From: Phytophthora colocasiae | Taxonomy: Eukaryota; Oomycota; Peronosporomycetes; Peronosporales; Peronosporaceae | Direction of reading: 5' to 3' | DNA: 64,000 nucleotides | Assembly: GCA_018806915.1 (NCBI GenBank) | Contig: JAGKQI010000093.1 | Coordinates: forward strand, 558,001-622,000 | Shown here: one piece after another, positions 1 through 12,801 of the stretch | Layout: each line of letters begins with the position of its first letter | Numbering within the stretch: the stretch's first letter is position 1 | Translations under genes and position numbers: made by a program | Notes under the pieces: model-generated | What the model was told of the DNA's origin: nothing | What the model saw: the letters and a program-made list of their open reading frames with translations, nothing else | Database searches by the model: none

Positions 1-311
1 GCAGCAGAAACCGCCACGTCCTTACGGATCTGCAGCTCCAGCCATTGCACCATCGCTTTCTCCACTTGTGGACACTTTATGATCTTCTTCTTAACAGGAA
101 TTGATAACTGTTTCGACCGTCCTCGCGGTTTGGGAGGCTTCCCGGCTTGACGCAGCACAATGGAGATGGTGGGCTGCGACGGCACAAAGTCCAGCTGGAA
201 CGTCTCGGCCGCCCACTCGCCCAGCTTCTTCTGCTTCCACTCCGGCTCCCTGTCGCTCTGGCGCACGATGGCAACACGCTGCTCCTTGGTCAGCGCCGGA
301 TTCCTCGTCAT
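1..311 (-). CDS. CENP-B-type HTH protein, 5' part (runs off the window)
   Basis: An open frame of 103 codons starts with ATG at 311 and continues past base 1 without a stop, so only the N-terminus is visible. The protein begins MTRNPALTKEQRVAIVRQ and has the helix-turn-helix layout of the psq/CENP-B DNA-binding domain (E-W-K-Q near residue 23, then W-A-A-E-T-F and P-T-I-S). It lines up with the N-terminus of the gene at 22585, so the two are paralogues on either side of the PiggyBac pair. Proteins with this domain bind DNA and are often derived from pogo-like transposases. Whether this is a host gene or a transposon gene cannot be told from a fragment. Confidence 0.6.
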   Translation of the reverse strand, partial: MTRNPALTKEQRVAIVRQSDREPEWKQKKLGEWAAETFQLDFVPSQPTISIVLRQAGKPPKPRGRSKQLSIPVKKKIIKCPQVEKAMVQWLELQIRKDVAVSA

Positions 312-466
312 GACTCTCTTTAATGCTTGTATTATTACTCTTTTTTAATCATCATACAGCATACAATATGCTGTGTGGGAGGCTGATGCAACCTTAACAC
401 CCCTACCCCTGCAAATAGCAAGTTATCATGTCAAAACATCTTGTCGCAACGAAAGAACTCTGGTTT

Positions 467-1039
467 TCACAACACGTATTGGACAGACTTGAGGCATTTT
501 GGCTGGAGTAGATGCCACGGATCCTTAAGGGTCACGAGGGTCAAACGTCGCGGCGGCATGCTGTAAAGCCGTAAAGTAGATTTGATATGGTGGCAAGCAA
601 TAGGCGAGAGTTGCCTAAGAGCTTGCTCAATAGCCACACGTGGGACTTGGACTGGGAGTCGTACTTGGTCGTCGACGGGGTCAAACCTGGCAAACCTGGC
701 TGCCCTTGCGCGACCTATGGCTTTCTCTTGACGACCCCGCATAGCTGCCAGGAGCTCCAACACGCCACGCCGATGATTCACCTCCGTTTGCCGGAGGTAG
801 TCCGAGCAGATAAGTCTTGTTGCCACTCGCCGGGTCGCGAAAGATCGGTGGCAGATGAAGGAGTGGGCGTGTGTGACGTTTGCCATCGTCGGGAGGTTCG
901 CCGCGTCGTACGGATGGTTGGCCCCAGAAGGGACGAATACCTCAAACTCTCGTAGACCCATAGTTCTGGGCACGTAGTCGTAGTTTTCTCGAAACGCAGG
1001 ATGGAATCGTTCGTTCCAGTTGCACAGGCGAAAATCCAT
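467..1039 (-). CDS. hypothetical protein, unrecognised
   Basis: About 190 codons are open from an ATG at 1039; the frame also stays open upstream to about 1084. The product is rich in Arg and Leu (R-A-R-A-A-R-F-A-R-F near the middle). I recognise no domain, signal peptide or membrane segment. It lies between a CENP-B-HTH gene fragment and a decayed Merlin/ISXO2 transposase, so it may be a leftover of a mobile element rather than a working gene. Confidence 0.25.
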   Translation of the reverse strand: MDFRLCNWNERFHPAFRENYDYVPRTMGLREFEVFVPSGANHPYDAANLPTMANVTHAHSFICHRSFATRRVATRLICSDYLRQTEVNHRRGVLELLAAMRGRQEKAIGRARAARFARFDPVDDQVRLPVQVPRVAIEQALRQLSPIACHHIKSTLRLYSMPPRRLTLVTLKDPWHLLQPKCLKSVQYVL

Positions 1040-1191
1040 TCGTCTTGTCGGTAGAGAATTCAAGAATGCCTCTCTGCTACTCAACTCAGTCCATTCGGTT
1101 CTGGCGCTTGAAGCATTCGGTCTGGCGCAACTCTGGGGCAGCCCGGAAGAACTATTAAAGAACGTTTTCCGTTAATTGTTGTGTAACATTT

Positions 1192-2377
1192 TCAATAGAC
1201 AAGTAGAACTCTTCCAACAACACGTTGTTGTATTACGGGAGACTTGACTACCTTCACCTGGTAGTGTTTGCGGATGGCCGTCACAACATCTTCTGCATAG
1301 CTGCAGACTGGTACCTTACCAGCGAAAATCCAGGTCTTCCACAGGAACCCGTCTAGATACCACGCTAACAGCTCCTTGCGTGCACCCCTCATACTCTTCA
1401 GATCTCGCTTGATTCGCACCTCCCAAGCATCCTCGATATGGTTAGTGTGTGCCCCAGAAGGGATCCACATAGTATTTTTCGTGGTGAACCCAGCGCATGT
1501 CAAGTAGGAAGGGGTTTTTCTCGAGCGTGTGCTCACTGTTGACACGCATGTACGACGCAAAAGCGTAGCTACTGATGATGGTAGTGTTGGTTTCACATGT
1601 TTGCGCAGGAGAGGAGAAAGAGGCTTATTCGTATGGTCGGTGCCCGTAAGGATATCAAACCACAGGTTGGTGGTGCGGTCAACACCACCAAAAATCCAAT
1701 TATCAGGGTGTTGAAGGCCCCGGCCATACTTTGACTTCTTCAAGCTGGTTTCGTCGATTTCGACGATACCACCACGACATCCAATTTTCACCAGTTGCAT
1801 AATGTATTAGTATAAAGTATTTGTACATGTACATGAACTACAAATTCTGAATGCATAGCTTCATTGTTGCACGTCATCATTTCCTTCGAGCAGATATCTC
1901 GGCAAAAGTTGTACCAATCGATTCCCGAGACCTTTGAAATGTCCAGCCACTTTGGGCAATGCTCACAGGAAGTTCGCTGCACCAAAACAGCAACAGACGC
2001 AGACACATGGTCAAAGGCAACTTCGAACTTCTTGAACAAGCTACCCGCACGCACGCTCACTTCGTAGTCACGGCAGCCTTTGCGACGGCAGAGCCAGCGC
2101 ACGGCGCGTCCATAGCCATTTCACCGTCGCAGTGGTGACAAAGCAAAATACGAGAGAGGAGGTCGTGCTTCATCATGAAAGCTACACACACGCATGTTCG
2201 TCGACATTGGTAGCCATAACCTTGTCGTACGTGAACGAGGACGCATCCGAGGCGGACGTAGCGTACAGGTACGGTGACGGTTCTGCAGAGGCCACCTGCT
2301 GACGTTGAGCTCAGCTTCTGCAGGGGCGCACGAGGCAAGTAGACGGACAGCGCCGGAGCGGGGCATATCAAATTCAA
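1192..2377 (-). pseudogene. Merlin/ISXO2-like (IS1595 superfamily) transposase, broken
   Basis: Three frames on the minus strand together spell one transposase of the IS1595/ISXO2 group, whose eukaryotic members are called Merlin. The N-terminal zinc-ribbon is split: L-C-H-H-C-D-G near 2150 is in one frame and W-L-C-R-R-K-G-C-R-D near 2090 in another. The DDE domain follows with V-E-I-D-E-T near 1760 (first Asp) and H-T-N-H-I-E-D-A-W near 1440. Between them the frame shifts twice; the missing stretch reads through in a neighbouring frame as F-A-S-Y and H-H-E-K-Y-Y-V-D-P. The element is therefore inactive. I did not find terminal inverted repeats. Confidence 0.7.
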
Positions 2378-2509
2378 AGGGAGGAGGAGGAAAGCTTGAG
2401 TTCTGGGGGGGTTGTTTTGTGAGTCAATTTACCTTGTAGACGGCGCAAATTAAAAGGCACTGATTTGTCTATTGTAAATTTTATGAAAATTCTTAACCCT
2501 ATCGTTACC

Positions 2510-3490
2510 GCCATACATTTCTGTTTGAAGGGACACCATACAAAAAACAAGTCAAACGCTGTAAAAAGATACTTAAAGTAACTTTTACATCATAGATACA
2601 CAGGTAATCTGGCAAAAAATATAGAAGGTGGGAGGCTTTATACGCCCTTTCGATAAAAAGAATACATCAGGTATCATTTTGCGGACATCTTTTGATTGGC
2701 TAGTGCTCGGTAATAATCACGCTAGATACAGTACCGTTGGGTACGCTAATTGAGAAAATATCGATAAGAGAAAGTACAGTAGAGATCACATACATGCGAT
2801 GTGGACCACATCGTCGCCCGCACGCATCGTGCGTGACTTCTCTCGATAGTGTATATTACTACAGCTACGCCACGGTGGATACCTTCTCGACAGTCAATTG
2901 GAAGCTCAAGAAGATCGCACTACCGAAACCGCTGACTATGAATCTTGCCTTTGACGCGCTTTCCAGTGTTACTAGGTAGTCGGTACGCTCCAGACACGCT
3001 CAAACTCACCTCTGGTGGCAGCCTAATGATGGTGTTGTCAATACTTTCTCTATGAAGTCACGATGGACTGGGGAACTTATCAAATTGGTGGCAAGTCAGA
3101 AATTGGTAAATTTGTCTCAAATGGAACAACTCACTGGTCTGGATCACATGGATGTCATCAGTTCTCACTTTTCACGGAGGTTATCGACGTTTATTCGTCG
3201 CTTGTCAAGATGCTGGCAAGTTTACCGGTGGATACAGAGCAACGGAGCAGTGTATACAACAACAGGACGCCCACGAGACTGTCAACAGGGCAATTTCGTC
3301 TCGTTTCGGCTCGATCACGGCTTCAAACCGTGAATGACTTAGAGAAACTTTGCAGAACATTCGACAACGGTCCAGACCTCCCTTCTTGGGTGAGTGTTTA
3401 CCCAAGCTAAGTACTTGAACTTTGGAGTCGATGGAGCAGCCAATCACCTGCGTGTAGAGCTTCTTGAACTCGTCGGCACAGTTCCTCACT
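2510..3490. other. left subterminal part of PiggyBac element A, nothing recognised
   Basis: About 980 bp between the left terminal repeat and the 3' end of the transposase remnant. Several short frames are open on the plus strand (for example 3063-3410), but none shows a domain I know and none matches element B. I treat it as decayed non-coding sequence. Confidence 0.4.
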
Positions 3491-3493
3491 GTT

Positions 3494-6400
3494 TCATATC
3501 TTTTTCTTCTGCTGTTGCTCACGTCTGATCTTCAGAGAATGGTTGTTGCGCTTGATAAATTGTGGACGAGGCGTCTCAAGTTTGCCATCCGCAGTATATA
3601 CTTGTTTGGGAAGGTAAAGAGATGGAACTTTGCCAAGCAAGTCCACGTTTCTTGTTGGCAAAGATGTCGATTTACCGGTGTCAACTGGATATGAGCGCTT
3701 GCACAGCGCAACGTTATGAAACAGAGCAGTAATCGGTTTTCTGTGTAGCGTTTCTACATTCAAACGAACACACGGTGCACTTAGCGCTTAGGCGACTCCG
3801 TCCTTCAAGCTCCTTCCACGATTCTTTAGCTACACACGTCTGTGGTAGATTGTGGAACCCTGTAGCTGCAGCAGTACTGGAGGATTGATTAGGAGGTCTT
3901 TTCTCCGACGTCGCACTGACAGTGTAAGCCATTCCACAGTCGTTTTCGAGACTCTTTTTCCATTCGCCGTTAAATAACTCTCGTATAAGAGAAACCACAA
4001 ACGTTCGATGGGGATCTCAGGTCCGCGACGTTGATTCGTTGCCATCACCGTGGTAACCACAGGCTAATCCATCGCAAATATACGCGTTGCACCTGGCTAT
4101 GTCGATCATGGCCATTGCAAGTTTTTATGCCACTTTTGAAAGGAGGTGACCATCAGCTAATGAGAAGCGTCCACGAAGCTGATCATGTCTGTCAACTCCC
4201 TGCATTGCAGAGTTGTATTCCTGAACGCATGTAGGAGCTTTATAACCAACCGCAGCGATCCTTGACGACGATACACGATAGATTGGGTCGATGCGTCGGC
4301 GTATGTTGACATTCACGATTGATCCATCGACCCAACACCGCCACAATGTGTTTTTCGACGCAAACGCCTTGCTTCATGAAGCCACGGGGTTTTGCATCAC
4401 TCTTCTGGATCATCGTGAAATGCAGGAAATGTTTACTAAGCTGCGCGGACGGTGCCCTCGCCCGTGAGCCCAATTGACCGTAAGCTCTCCAACAGTAGGC
4501 AGGATGTATAAAAATTATCGGTATTTACTATCCGATTAGATCCTACCAAGGACGCTGTGACTTCAATTACATGCGTCCAGTCCGTACTTCGAAGACTCCG
4601 CAGTAAGCTCTGCCAGCTGATGTATATCCGAGTTCGAAACTACACCTTCCAGGCGATCGTCAAAGTGTATGCTGGTACAATGCAGCTTGAAACTGAGTAC
4701 GAACCACGAAGTAGAGCAGCAGCATGCATAAACTTGAAATGATACTTCCATGTAGGTTTATGCGAGTTAAAAACGATGATGTGCCGAGCATATCGCGATC
4801 GACAAGGCAATACTAGCCTCATCGACCACTACATTTCGACCAACGTCAACATGGAGCAAACATCGGGATTTTAGAATGTTGATCAGAGGACGTATTCTTG
4901 CTGCTGGATCTCGCTGGACATCGGACGTAGTTACTGAAGATCGAAAACTCAAATTAGTGCAGAATGTACAGGAATCGACGCCACGTCATGAGTGAATCCA
5001 GACTAATAGCACGACCACCAGGAAAAATTGCTGCTTCATCTTCATCAATCAATAGTTTCTCATCTCTTTATCAACCAACGTCATATACCAGAGGATGCCC
5101 AGAACTTCATCAATTCATCCAATGTAATAGCCCTCAGAGCCGGATTGCAGTTGTATCTGCGTACATGTTACTACATACCACAACTTGGCTCCAGAATGAC
5201 AGCGGAATAAACGCAAAAAACGATGATGTTGCAGAATGCCCGAAGAGGTTTCGACTGTGCTCGCGAAGTCTTGTTGTCCATGTTCCATCTGAATGAGTGT
5301 AGAGTCCGGGTGGTTGCCCTAATGCTGCTGTCGGCGAGAATGTCATCGAATTGATTTATTTCAACCTCGCGAGGAGTTCAAAGGGAATATGCAGCTCTTT
5401 TTGACCACGAAACGTTGACAACTCTTTGTAGCCTTGTTCATCCATCTCCTCGAATTCGTCCGTCAGAGCTGGTATGTTAGACATTTTGGGGACCATTCCA
5501 CAAAGCGATGTCCAAGACTCACCAAATTGAAGCTGGGCTTTGTTCATCTTCGTAAACTGACGAATTCCACGAACTATAATTTCTTCAGACACACGATGGA
5601 CGTGATCATTGCTTTGGAAACAGGTGCTAGTCCATTGTACTTGAAACTGCATTGAAGGTACACTGACATTTCAGCGATTTTACCTTTTGCACAAAGTACC
5701 TAGTAACCACCCCATCAAATACGATGACCAACTCCTTGTAAAATTTCTTCCGTCAGTCAATCCTCTTCGACAGGTGAGAACGCAACGTGGCGTCAACGAA
5801 CTTCTCGGCAGCTAAATGTGCTCTACGAAGCAACTCTTCCTTCATCACAGACGCCTCTTTCATGGCCTTGTTCTTCTTATGGCGCCTTCCCCTTCGATTT
5901 GGACGAAATTGACTTTGCCGTTGCAGGTGCTGATGTTGGGGTTTGGGACTTCATCCGTTTCTTTACTGATTTGGTTGTCACCACTGTCGTAATTGTAGGC
6001 CCCCAGTCATAGAAAGAATCCTGCAAATAATTTGTTGAGCAGTCATGGCCACCTATTCCGATGCCGCTCGTGTCCAACACATCTGACCGTTTGGCACTTG
6101 TGTAGCATTGCTTGCTACAATAGCTGTAATCTCCAAAGTCCTTCGAAATCCTCCTTCACCGTCAGGAAGATTTAACAGAAACACAAATATCATGCGAGCA
6201 GAAGTGATGAATGAACTTTTGCACCAAGTACAACCGCGTTCTGATGAACAATGCTGCATGCATACAGCACATATCGCAGACCGGTTTCTGCAGAAGCTGG
6301 TTCCTCTGCTTCGATGTCACGTTCTTGCCGAAACATCATTTCCACTGATGTCTAGCTCAGACATGGGTACGCTTCCAGCTGGCGTGGTGGCATATTCCAA

Positions 6401-6770
6401 GGTAGGAATTAGTGCGTGGCTTTGACTTTCAGGGACGGATTGGTCTTCAGTTGATCTAAGTGACGTTTCTGCTGCGGTATGCTCAGTAGCCGTTGCATTG
6501 CTGTCCGTGGTAGGTGTAGCACTACCGATACTGCAGAATCTTCTACAAGCTCTGGAGCGATAGTAACTCTCCGGTAGTACTCAGAAGTGACCGTTCACCG
6601 AGAAAGAAATCTGTTCCCTCAAGTCCTTCAATGTTTCCGCCAAAGTACATGCGATATAGATCGCTCAGGCTGCTTCTTTGTGAGAGGCTTTGAAATCCAT
6701 CCTGCTGACCGAAGAATACGCCACACTCCACTGAATATTGCACGGTCGTCTGCCATGCCTTAAAAGTCAT
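3494..6770 (-). pseudogene. PiggyBac transposase remnant of element A
   Basis: Read 6770 to 3494, scattered frames match in order the transposase at 17032-21867. The N-terminal oomycete PiggyBac domain is at 6543-6770 (E-G-T-D-F-F-L-G-E). The chromo-like stretch is at 5356-5652, then F-G-H-S-A-T-S-S-F-F-A near 5230, A-A-R-I-R-P-L-I-N near 4890 with the first catalytic region V-V-V-D-E-A-S, and the third catalytic motif M-Q-G-V-D-R-H-D-Q near 4190. The C-terminal region with C-T-V-C-S-F-E is at 3714-3998, and the tail reaches 3494. Many stops and shifts separate these blocks, so it cannot make a transposase. Confidence 0.75.
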
Positions 6771-6989
6771 GACATAATGTAAATGACACTTTTGAGGCTA
6801 AGGTTCATTAGATTAGTCTTACCTGGACTGGTATCAGGATATGTGTTGTGCTGGAGGATTGCCGCTTTGATCTGCGTGAGGAAGGGCCCTGCGCGTTCTG
6901 CTGACGTTTCCGTGGCATTGCTCCTAGAGACTCTTCTCAAATGGGGGTGAATTTGATAGTGAATCACAAAATCGATTGATATTCAGTCA

Positions 6990-7165
6990 GAAAGATATGG
7001 AAGGCCTCGATGGACCAATTGTATAGAGAAATGTATGTAGTTCATTCAAGTAAGTAGATATGGAAGGCTTCAATGGACCAATTGTATAGAGAAATGTATG
7101 TAGTTCATTCAAGTAGTAGATACGGAAAGGCTTCAATGGACCAATTGTATGAGATAAATGTATGC
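6990..7165. repeat. tandem repeat, about 2.7 copies of a 62-63 bp unit
   Basis: The unit contains GGACCAATTGTAT and ATGTATGTAGTTCATTC and is repeated with few changes. The last copy diverges and runs into the left inverted arm, which starts near 7128. It lies between the 5' ends of the two genes of element A. No coding potential. Confidence 0.75.
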
Positions 7166-8759
7166 AGATCACATTGGACCAAATGTGATGATCTTTGTAT
7201 GTCCTGATACCGTGAAGTAGGTTCAAGTACAGTTAGTCGATGTGATCATGGATGTGTTCTGGTACAGTCTCAATACAATTGTGGAGCCTATAGTTCCTGT
7301 GGTGACACCCGACATCTTTCGAGCGGAGTATCCTTGTTGCCTCGTCGCTAGTCTGCAGTAAAAGTCCTGGCGGCACATGACCTCGGAGCTCTGGAAGCGA
7401 GGTGAAGAGCAATGGAAACGATGTTAGTATCGTCTATGGCGAGCTCATACTGGAATAATGATGTCATGTATCTCGAACTGATCGTTAAGTTCCTGATCGC
7501 GTAGAATTGCAATAAACAATTGTGAATACTACGTAGTATTAGTTGAAATATTGACTGTAGTTTTCGAGTACATACAGTACTATTTCAGCTCATGATAAAA
7601 CGTTTCTTGCAGATACTAGTGATGTAAGCGATGTTCAGCGAGTGTAAATTCAGGCCAAACGTATGTCAATCAGAGGTCACTGCAAACTGTGTCGCGCCAA
7701 TAAGTTGTTCCAAACAACGTTTCCACCTCTGCATCTCGGAAGTTCCTCTAGTGAAAGCTAGGTAAAGAGTATCCGGCAAGCAGCCTCAACGGCTATGACA
7801 GGCGATCCTGGACACAAAGCCCAGCAAACGCTGGTAACGGCCGCCCGCGGGCCTTAAGTGTCACCTGCCACAGCGCAGTACGACGGACCATTGTACGACA
7901 GCCACAGCGTCCGTGCTGGATCAACAGCGTCGGTCCGGCAGGGTCAAGTCTGCGCACAGCAGGGTGCCGCGAGCGTTGGTCTTACCGGCGCGCAGTCCAC
8001 AGTTCTTCGAAGTCCCAGCAGCGTTACTGGACCCAGTATGCACTCTGCCCTGTGCTGCAGACGTACGGCGTGCCACGCGAAGACCCTATGGAGTACGAGC
8101 CTTCCGGTGAGGCACAACACCCACGCGACAGCGGTACGAGACTTGGACATCTAAGCAGCTCCGGAAAAAGCGTTCACATCTCCAGCTACGCGGTCTCAAG
8201 ACTGCGAAGAAGCACGTGATGGTGGAGGCTTTGTACCGGTATTACCGGAATCAGCGACTCAAAGACATGGCGGAAGCTGCCAGCACGGAAAAAAACAGCG
8301 CAGCATCACAGCATCAGGTTCAGTAGTAGTGGCGGGACCCTTGTCAATACTGGTAGCGGTAGCTGGCGCTCATGTGTGGAACTCGATGTGTTGCTTTCAA
8401 GGCAAATTTGGAAATGGAAGTTGCTTGGGACTTGATTTGCACAGGGCTTACTTGGTCTGCAACCTTCAATTACGTTCCACCAATCGCATTTGATCTTGAA
8501 GTTATTACGGCCAATCATTGCGACGCATTCTTCGGAGATAAATTGTGATTGGTCAAAAGCGAACATGGGAGAAACCTTGCCTGCGAAGATACCGTGGCAA
8601 CTTCAAACGTCGCGCGAGGAAAGCACATTCTTTGAGTACTCAAAATGGGCAACCCCTAGTAACCAAAATCAAAGCGATTCAAATTTGAATATGGATCTAT
8701 CGAAATACAGAAAAGTGCAGATGAAGGGAAAGGATCAGATATACCATGATTTGTATTGC
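7128..8759. repeat. left arm of 1.6-kb inverted repeat around the SANT-DOT1 pseudogene
   Basis: The arm begins CTTCAATGGACCAATTGTAT and ends near ATGATTTGTATTGC. It reappears in reverse complement at 11204-12801, with small indels and substitutions along its length. Both arms contain short open stretches pointing toward the spacer, including one with the spaced pattern W-T-S-K-Q-L-R-K-K-R and L-K-T-A-K-K-H-V that looks like a degraded SAP-type DNA-binding motif. No intact gene is present. Confidence 0.8.
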
Positions 8760-8786
8760 CATTATCAATTTTGACTTGAGCAAGTG

Positions 8787-9660
8787 ATGGCAGACTTTTC
8801 GGATGAGGAAGACTTGACGTTGTATCGGCTGGCAAAAACACAAGTTGACGCGGGCCGCAGGTTCAATGGAGAACAGTTTGGCTAGGTATGGCGTCAGTGG
8901 GAAGACTCAAAACAACTCCAGATACGGTTGAAGACCATTAAAAAAACGTACGGCACAAGCCTGGATTCTTTTACCAAACGTTTCTAAACCAAGAGGCCTC
9001 GTGTAACGCGAGCGTTGAACGGAAATCCACTTCTCACCATTCCGCTGTTAACATCCATGAAGCGATTTCGGCCATCTTTGCAAGTGCTCCACGGCAACCA
9101 GTGCGCGCCCCAGACTGTCACAGTGAAATTACTCCTAATAGTATCTCAGCAATTTTGTCGGAAATTTCAACTCTGCATGGGGTGGACGGTTTTGTAGACT
9201 TTGGATCTGGCATAGGAAACGTTGTCGCACAAGTTGCTCTGGGGACAAAGGTTGGGAGGTGCATTGGCGTTGAGTTCCAGAAAAATTTGGTTGCATTGTC
9301 AAAGAAACTGATTGGCGATGCACGCGTGCAATATACGGCTCTTGATAAAGTCTCGATATACAACGCGGATATTCGAGCGCTAAGTCCAGAAGTGTATGCT
9401 GTTGCAGCAGGATGCGGCGTATTGTATGCAAACAGCCTTGTCTTTGACCCTACCAGTATCACGGCTCTCGAGGATTTCTTGACCTCATCAAAAGCTTTGA
9501 CTAACGTTGTTCTCACTTCAAAACTGTGTGGAAGACACCGGGAAACTTGTCAACGAGATTTCTGCAAGATGTGGGTTTAAGAAAACGATTTATGTTCGGG
9601 TTTCATGGTCTGCTGGTCACAGCAAGCGTACTTGTACACAAAACCTTAGGTTTACGATAT
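8787..9660 (+). pseudogene. SANT/Myb-like plus DOT1-like methyltransferase, decayed copy
   Basis: ATG at 8787 opens a SANT/Myb-like domain (F-S-D-E-E-D-L-T-L near the start, K-K-T-Y-G near 8950) with one in-frame TAG near 8880 and a TAA at 8985. From about 8987 a second frame encodes a DOT1-like class I methyltransferase: F-V-D-F-G-S-G-I-G-N near 9190 is the SAM-binding D-x-G-x-G-x-G loop, G-V-E-F supplies the acidic ribose contact, and V-L-Y-A-N-S-L-V-F sits where DOT1 has its catalytic N-N-F region. After C-G-R-H-R-E-T-C-x4-F-C the frame ends at 9580, but the neighbouring frame continues the match. The architecture equals that of the intact gene at 13922, minus the repeat exon. It starts 28 bp inside the left arm's inner end. 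Confidence 0.7.
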
Positions 9661-9779
9661 TTTACAAATTATCGTCTTCTTCTTACATATTCATCCAAAT
9701 ATCACGATTTCCACGCGATGCATATCAACTCATTCCACTGCAAGTAACTCGGCAGCTTTGTTCAGCATGACTAACATGT

Positions 9780-11203
9780 ACTGACAATTTCATTTTTCAA
9801 CAACTACATACATTTTTGATTGAACAACAACGGTCAACGATATGGACAATGTGAATCAATATCTACATGTACTGGTGTTGCGCAAAATGCATCATTATAA
9901 GTGTCATGAATGGCTTCTCATTGCACCTACACTACATATTGTATATCCATAAAACTCATGATCAAGATTTCTTCTTTGTTGTTTTTGAAGAGTTTACTCT
10001 GTAAATGAATCTCCCATTTATCTGTAGTCGGCATAACTCCAGCTCGTTCGCCTTACGTGCGGTGGCCTTAGAAATGACCGAGTCAAGCCACACTGAGTTG
10101 CTCATAACAGAGCTGATATTGGATATCGTACTACGGACGCTCCGAGTGCCAGTGGAGTTAAGAGTTGGCGAGTTCTTGTACCACGTCGCGCTTGGGTTGC
10201 TTCGGGTTCACAGGCTTCGGAGGGAGTGGAGTTCCCTCAATATGCCGCGGAAATTCGTCTACGTATTTCAATAATTCCGCCTGTCAGCGCGTAAATATTG
10301 ACGCATCCACGCTGTACCAACGTATGAGCGGTTTAAGCCACCGTTTGTCGTCCAAATCATAGACAATGATCAATTTGCTGTCCTGGTTCTTGAATTGATG
10401 CATTTCCGGCGGTAGGAGGTCTCACGGGTAAGGTGAGTTTTGGCTCGTTGGATGCGGTTGGTTGAACATTCTTCTTTGCTTCGGTATCCAGTACCAGGTA
10501 GGGTGGATCGCAGTCTTCCCTTCTCCTCTGCGTCGTAACTGACGATCCAAGGACCGTAATTTTCCTGGTTATCTTCGTTTGCAGGCACAAACTCCATTGT
10601 GAACTCTCCGTCGGCTCCTTTGACCATTCTTACGACCATTTCCGGCTGAGTGGAGCTTCAAGTATCTTCATACTCTGAGAAAAGTTCACCTAGACAACTA
10701 CACCAGAAACGACGGAATGTTTAATCACGACGATTATGAACTCTATGTTTGCTGGAAGAGATTTTATGGTTAGAGATAGGATTTTTAAAGGAAAATGGAG
10801 ACAGGCGTACAGATCAGACGGACTTTGTTCACTGTTGGAGCCCGAATCGATTTTGCTTTGAGTGTTCTTGTACTTGAGGGTTCTGCGAATCCGCTTCTCC
10901 ATGATCTACAGGATATGAGGTACGTTGATGTCATTTAGCTTCCTAACGACCTTATCTGCATGACCATGTCGGCCGATGTCTCGGTAAGTGTCATGAATGC
11001 GCGCGCTCCACTACCGCCATAAAGACGTCTAACCACCAACAGTAATCCCAACGCGGCAAGACAGCCATGTCAGTATCGAATCATTATAAACACTCGTTCC
11101 GCATTACCAAACGCAATCATCAGTTACTAGCAGCTTAGTAGAGATAGATGACGATAGGAGCATGTCTCGATCGCTGGTACACAATATCCTGGGCCACCTT
11201 GCA
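9780..11203. other. rest of the spacer between the inverted arms; one unrecognised decayed frame
   Basis: The minus strand from about 10640 down to 10140 has two overlapping frames with protein-like composition (spaced pattern G-E-F-T-M-E-F-V-P-A-N-E-D, then, past a stop, L-L-K-Y-V-D-E-F-P-R-H). They may be one broken gene, but I do not recognise it. The remainder is AT-rich and shows nothing. Confidence 0.3.
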
Positions 11204-12801
11204 GCAATACAAATCATGGTATATTCGATCCTTTCCTTCATCTGCACTTTTCTGTATTTCGATAGATCCATATTCAAATTTGAATCGCTTTGATTTTGGT
11301 TACTAGTTGCCCATTTGAGTACTCAAGAATGTGCTTTCCGCGCGACGTTTGAAGTTGCCACGGTATCTTCGCAGGCAAGGTTTCTCCCATGTCTTCGCTT
11401 TTGACCAATCACAATTTATCTCCGAAGAATGCGTCGCAATGATTGGCTGCATAACTTCAAGATCAAATGCGATTGGTGGAACGTAATTGAAGGTAGACCA
11501 AGTAAGCCCTGTGCAAATCAAGTCCCAAGCAACATTTCAAATTTGCCTTGAAAGCAACACATCGAGTTCACATGAGCGCCAGCTACCGCTACCAGTATTG
11601 ACAAAGGGTCCCGCCACTACTACTGAACCTGATGCTGTGATGCTGCGCTGTTTTTTCCGTGCTGGCAGCTTCCGCCATGTCTTTGAGTCGCTGATTCCGG
11701 TAATGCACCGGTACAAAGCCTCCACCATCACGTGCTTCTTCGCAGTCTTGAGACCGCGTAGCTGGAGATGTGAACGCTTTTTCCGGAGCTGCTTAGATGT
11801 CAAGTCTCGTACCGCTGTCGCGTGGGTGTTGTGCCTCACCGGAAGGCTCGTACTCCATAGGTCTTCGCGTGGCACGCCGTACGTCTGCAGCACAGGGCAG
11901 AGTGCATACTGGGTCAGTAACGCTGCTGGGACTTCGAAGAACTGTGGACTGCGCGCCGGTAAGACCAACGCTCGCGGCACCCTGCTGTGCGCAGACTTGA
12001 CCCTGCCGGACCGACGCTGTTGGATCCAGCACGGACGCTGTGGCTGTCGTACAATGGTCCGTCGTACTGCTGTGGCAGGTGACGCATAAGCCCGCTGGTG
12101 GCCAGCTACCAGCGTTTGCTGAAAGCTTTGTGTCCAGGACTCGCCTGTCATAGCCGTTGAGGCTGCTTGCCGGATACTCTTGACCTAGCTGTCACTAGAG
12201 AACTTCCCGAGATGCAGAGGTGGAAACGTTGTTTGGAACAACTTATTGGCGCGACACAGTTTGCAGTGACCTCTGATTGACATACGTTTGCCTGAATTTA
12301 CACTGAACATCGCTTACATCACTGGTATCTGCAGAAACGTTTATCATGAGCTGAAATAGGCATTGTATGTACTCGAAAACTACAGTCAATATTTCAAACT
12401 AATACGTAGTATTCACAAGTGTTTATTGCAATTCTACGCGATCAGGAACTTAACGATCAGTTCGAGATACATGACATCATTATTCAGTATGAGCTCGCCA
12501 TAGACGATACTAACATCGTTTCCATTGCTCTTCACCTCGCTTCCAGGCTCCGAGGTCATGTGCCGCCAGGACTTTTACTAGACTAGCGACGAGCCCAACA
12601 AGGATACTCCGCTCGAAAGATGTCAGGTGTCACCACAGGAACTATAGGCTCCACAATTGTATTGAGACTGTACCAGGAACACATCCATGATCACATCGAC
12701 TAACTGTACTTGAACCTACTTCACGGTATCAGGACATACAAAGATCATCATTTGGTCCAATGTGATCTGCATACATTATCTATACAATTGGTCCATTGAA
12801 G
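11204..12801. repeat. right arm of 1.6-kb inverted repeat
   Basis: Reverse complement of 7128-8759. Matching landmarks are CAAATTTGAATC near 11278 against GATTCAAATTTG near 8678, and the TCACGGTATC block near 12720 against its inverse near 7210. The longest frame (minus, 11537-12151) is open for 204 codons here but broken in the other arm, so it is not evidently a conserved gene. Confidence 0.8.

Noticed and set aside
2737..3410. Plus-strand frames of 80 to 115 codons at the left of element A
   Set aside because: No match to any family I know or to element B, and they overlap each other in different frames.
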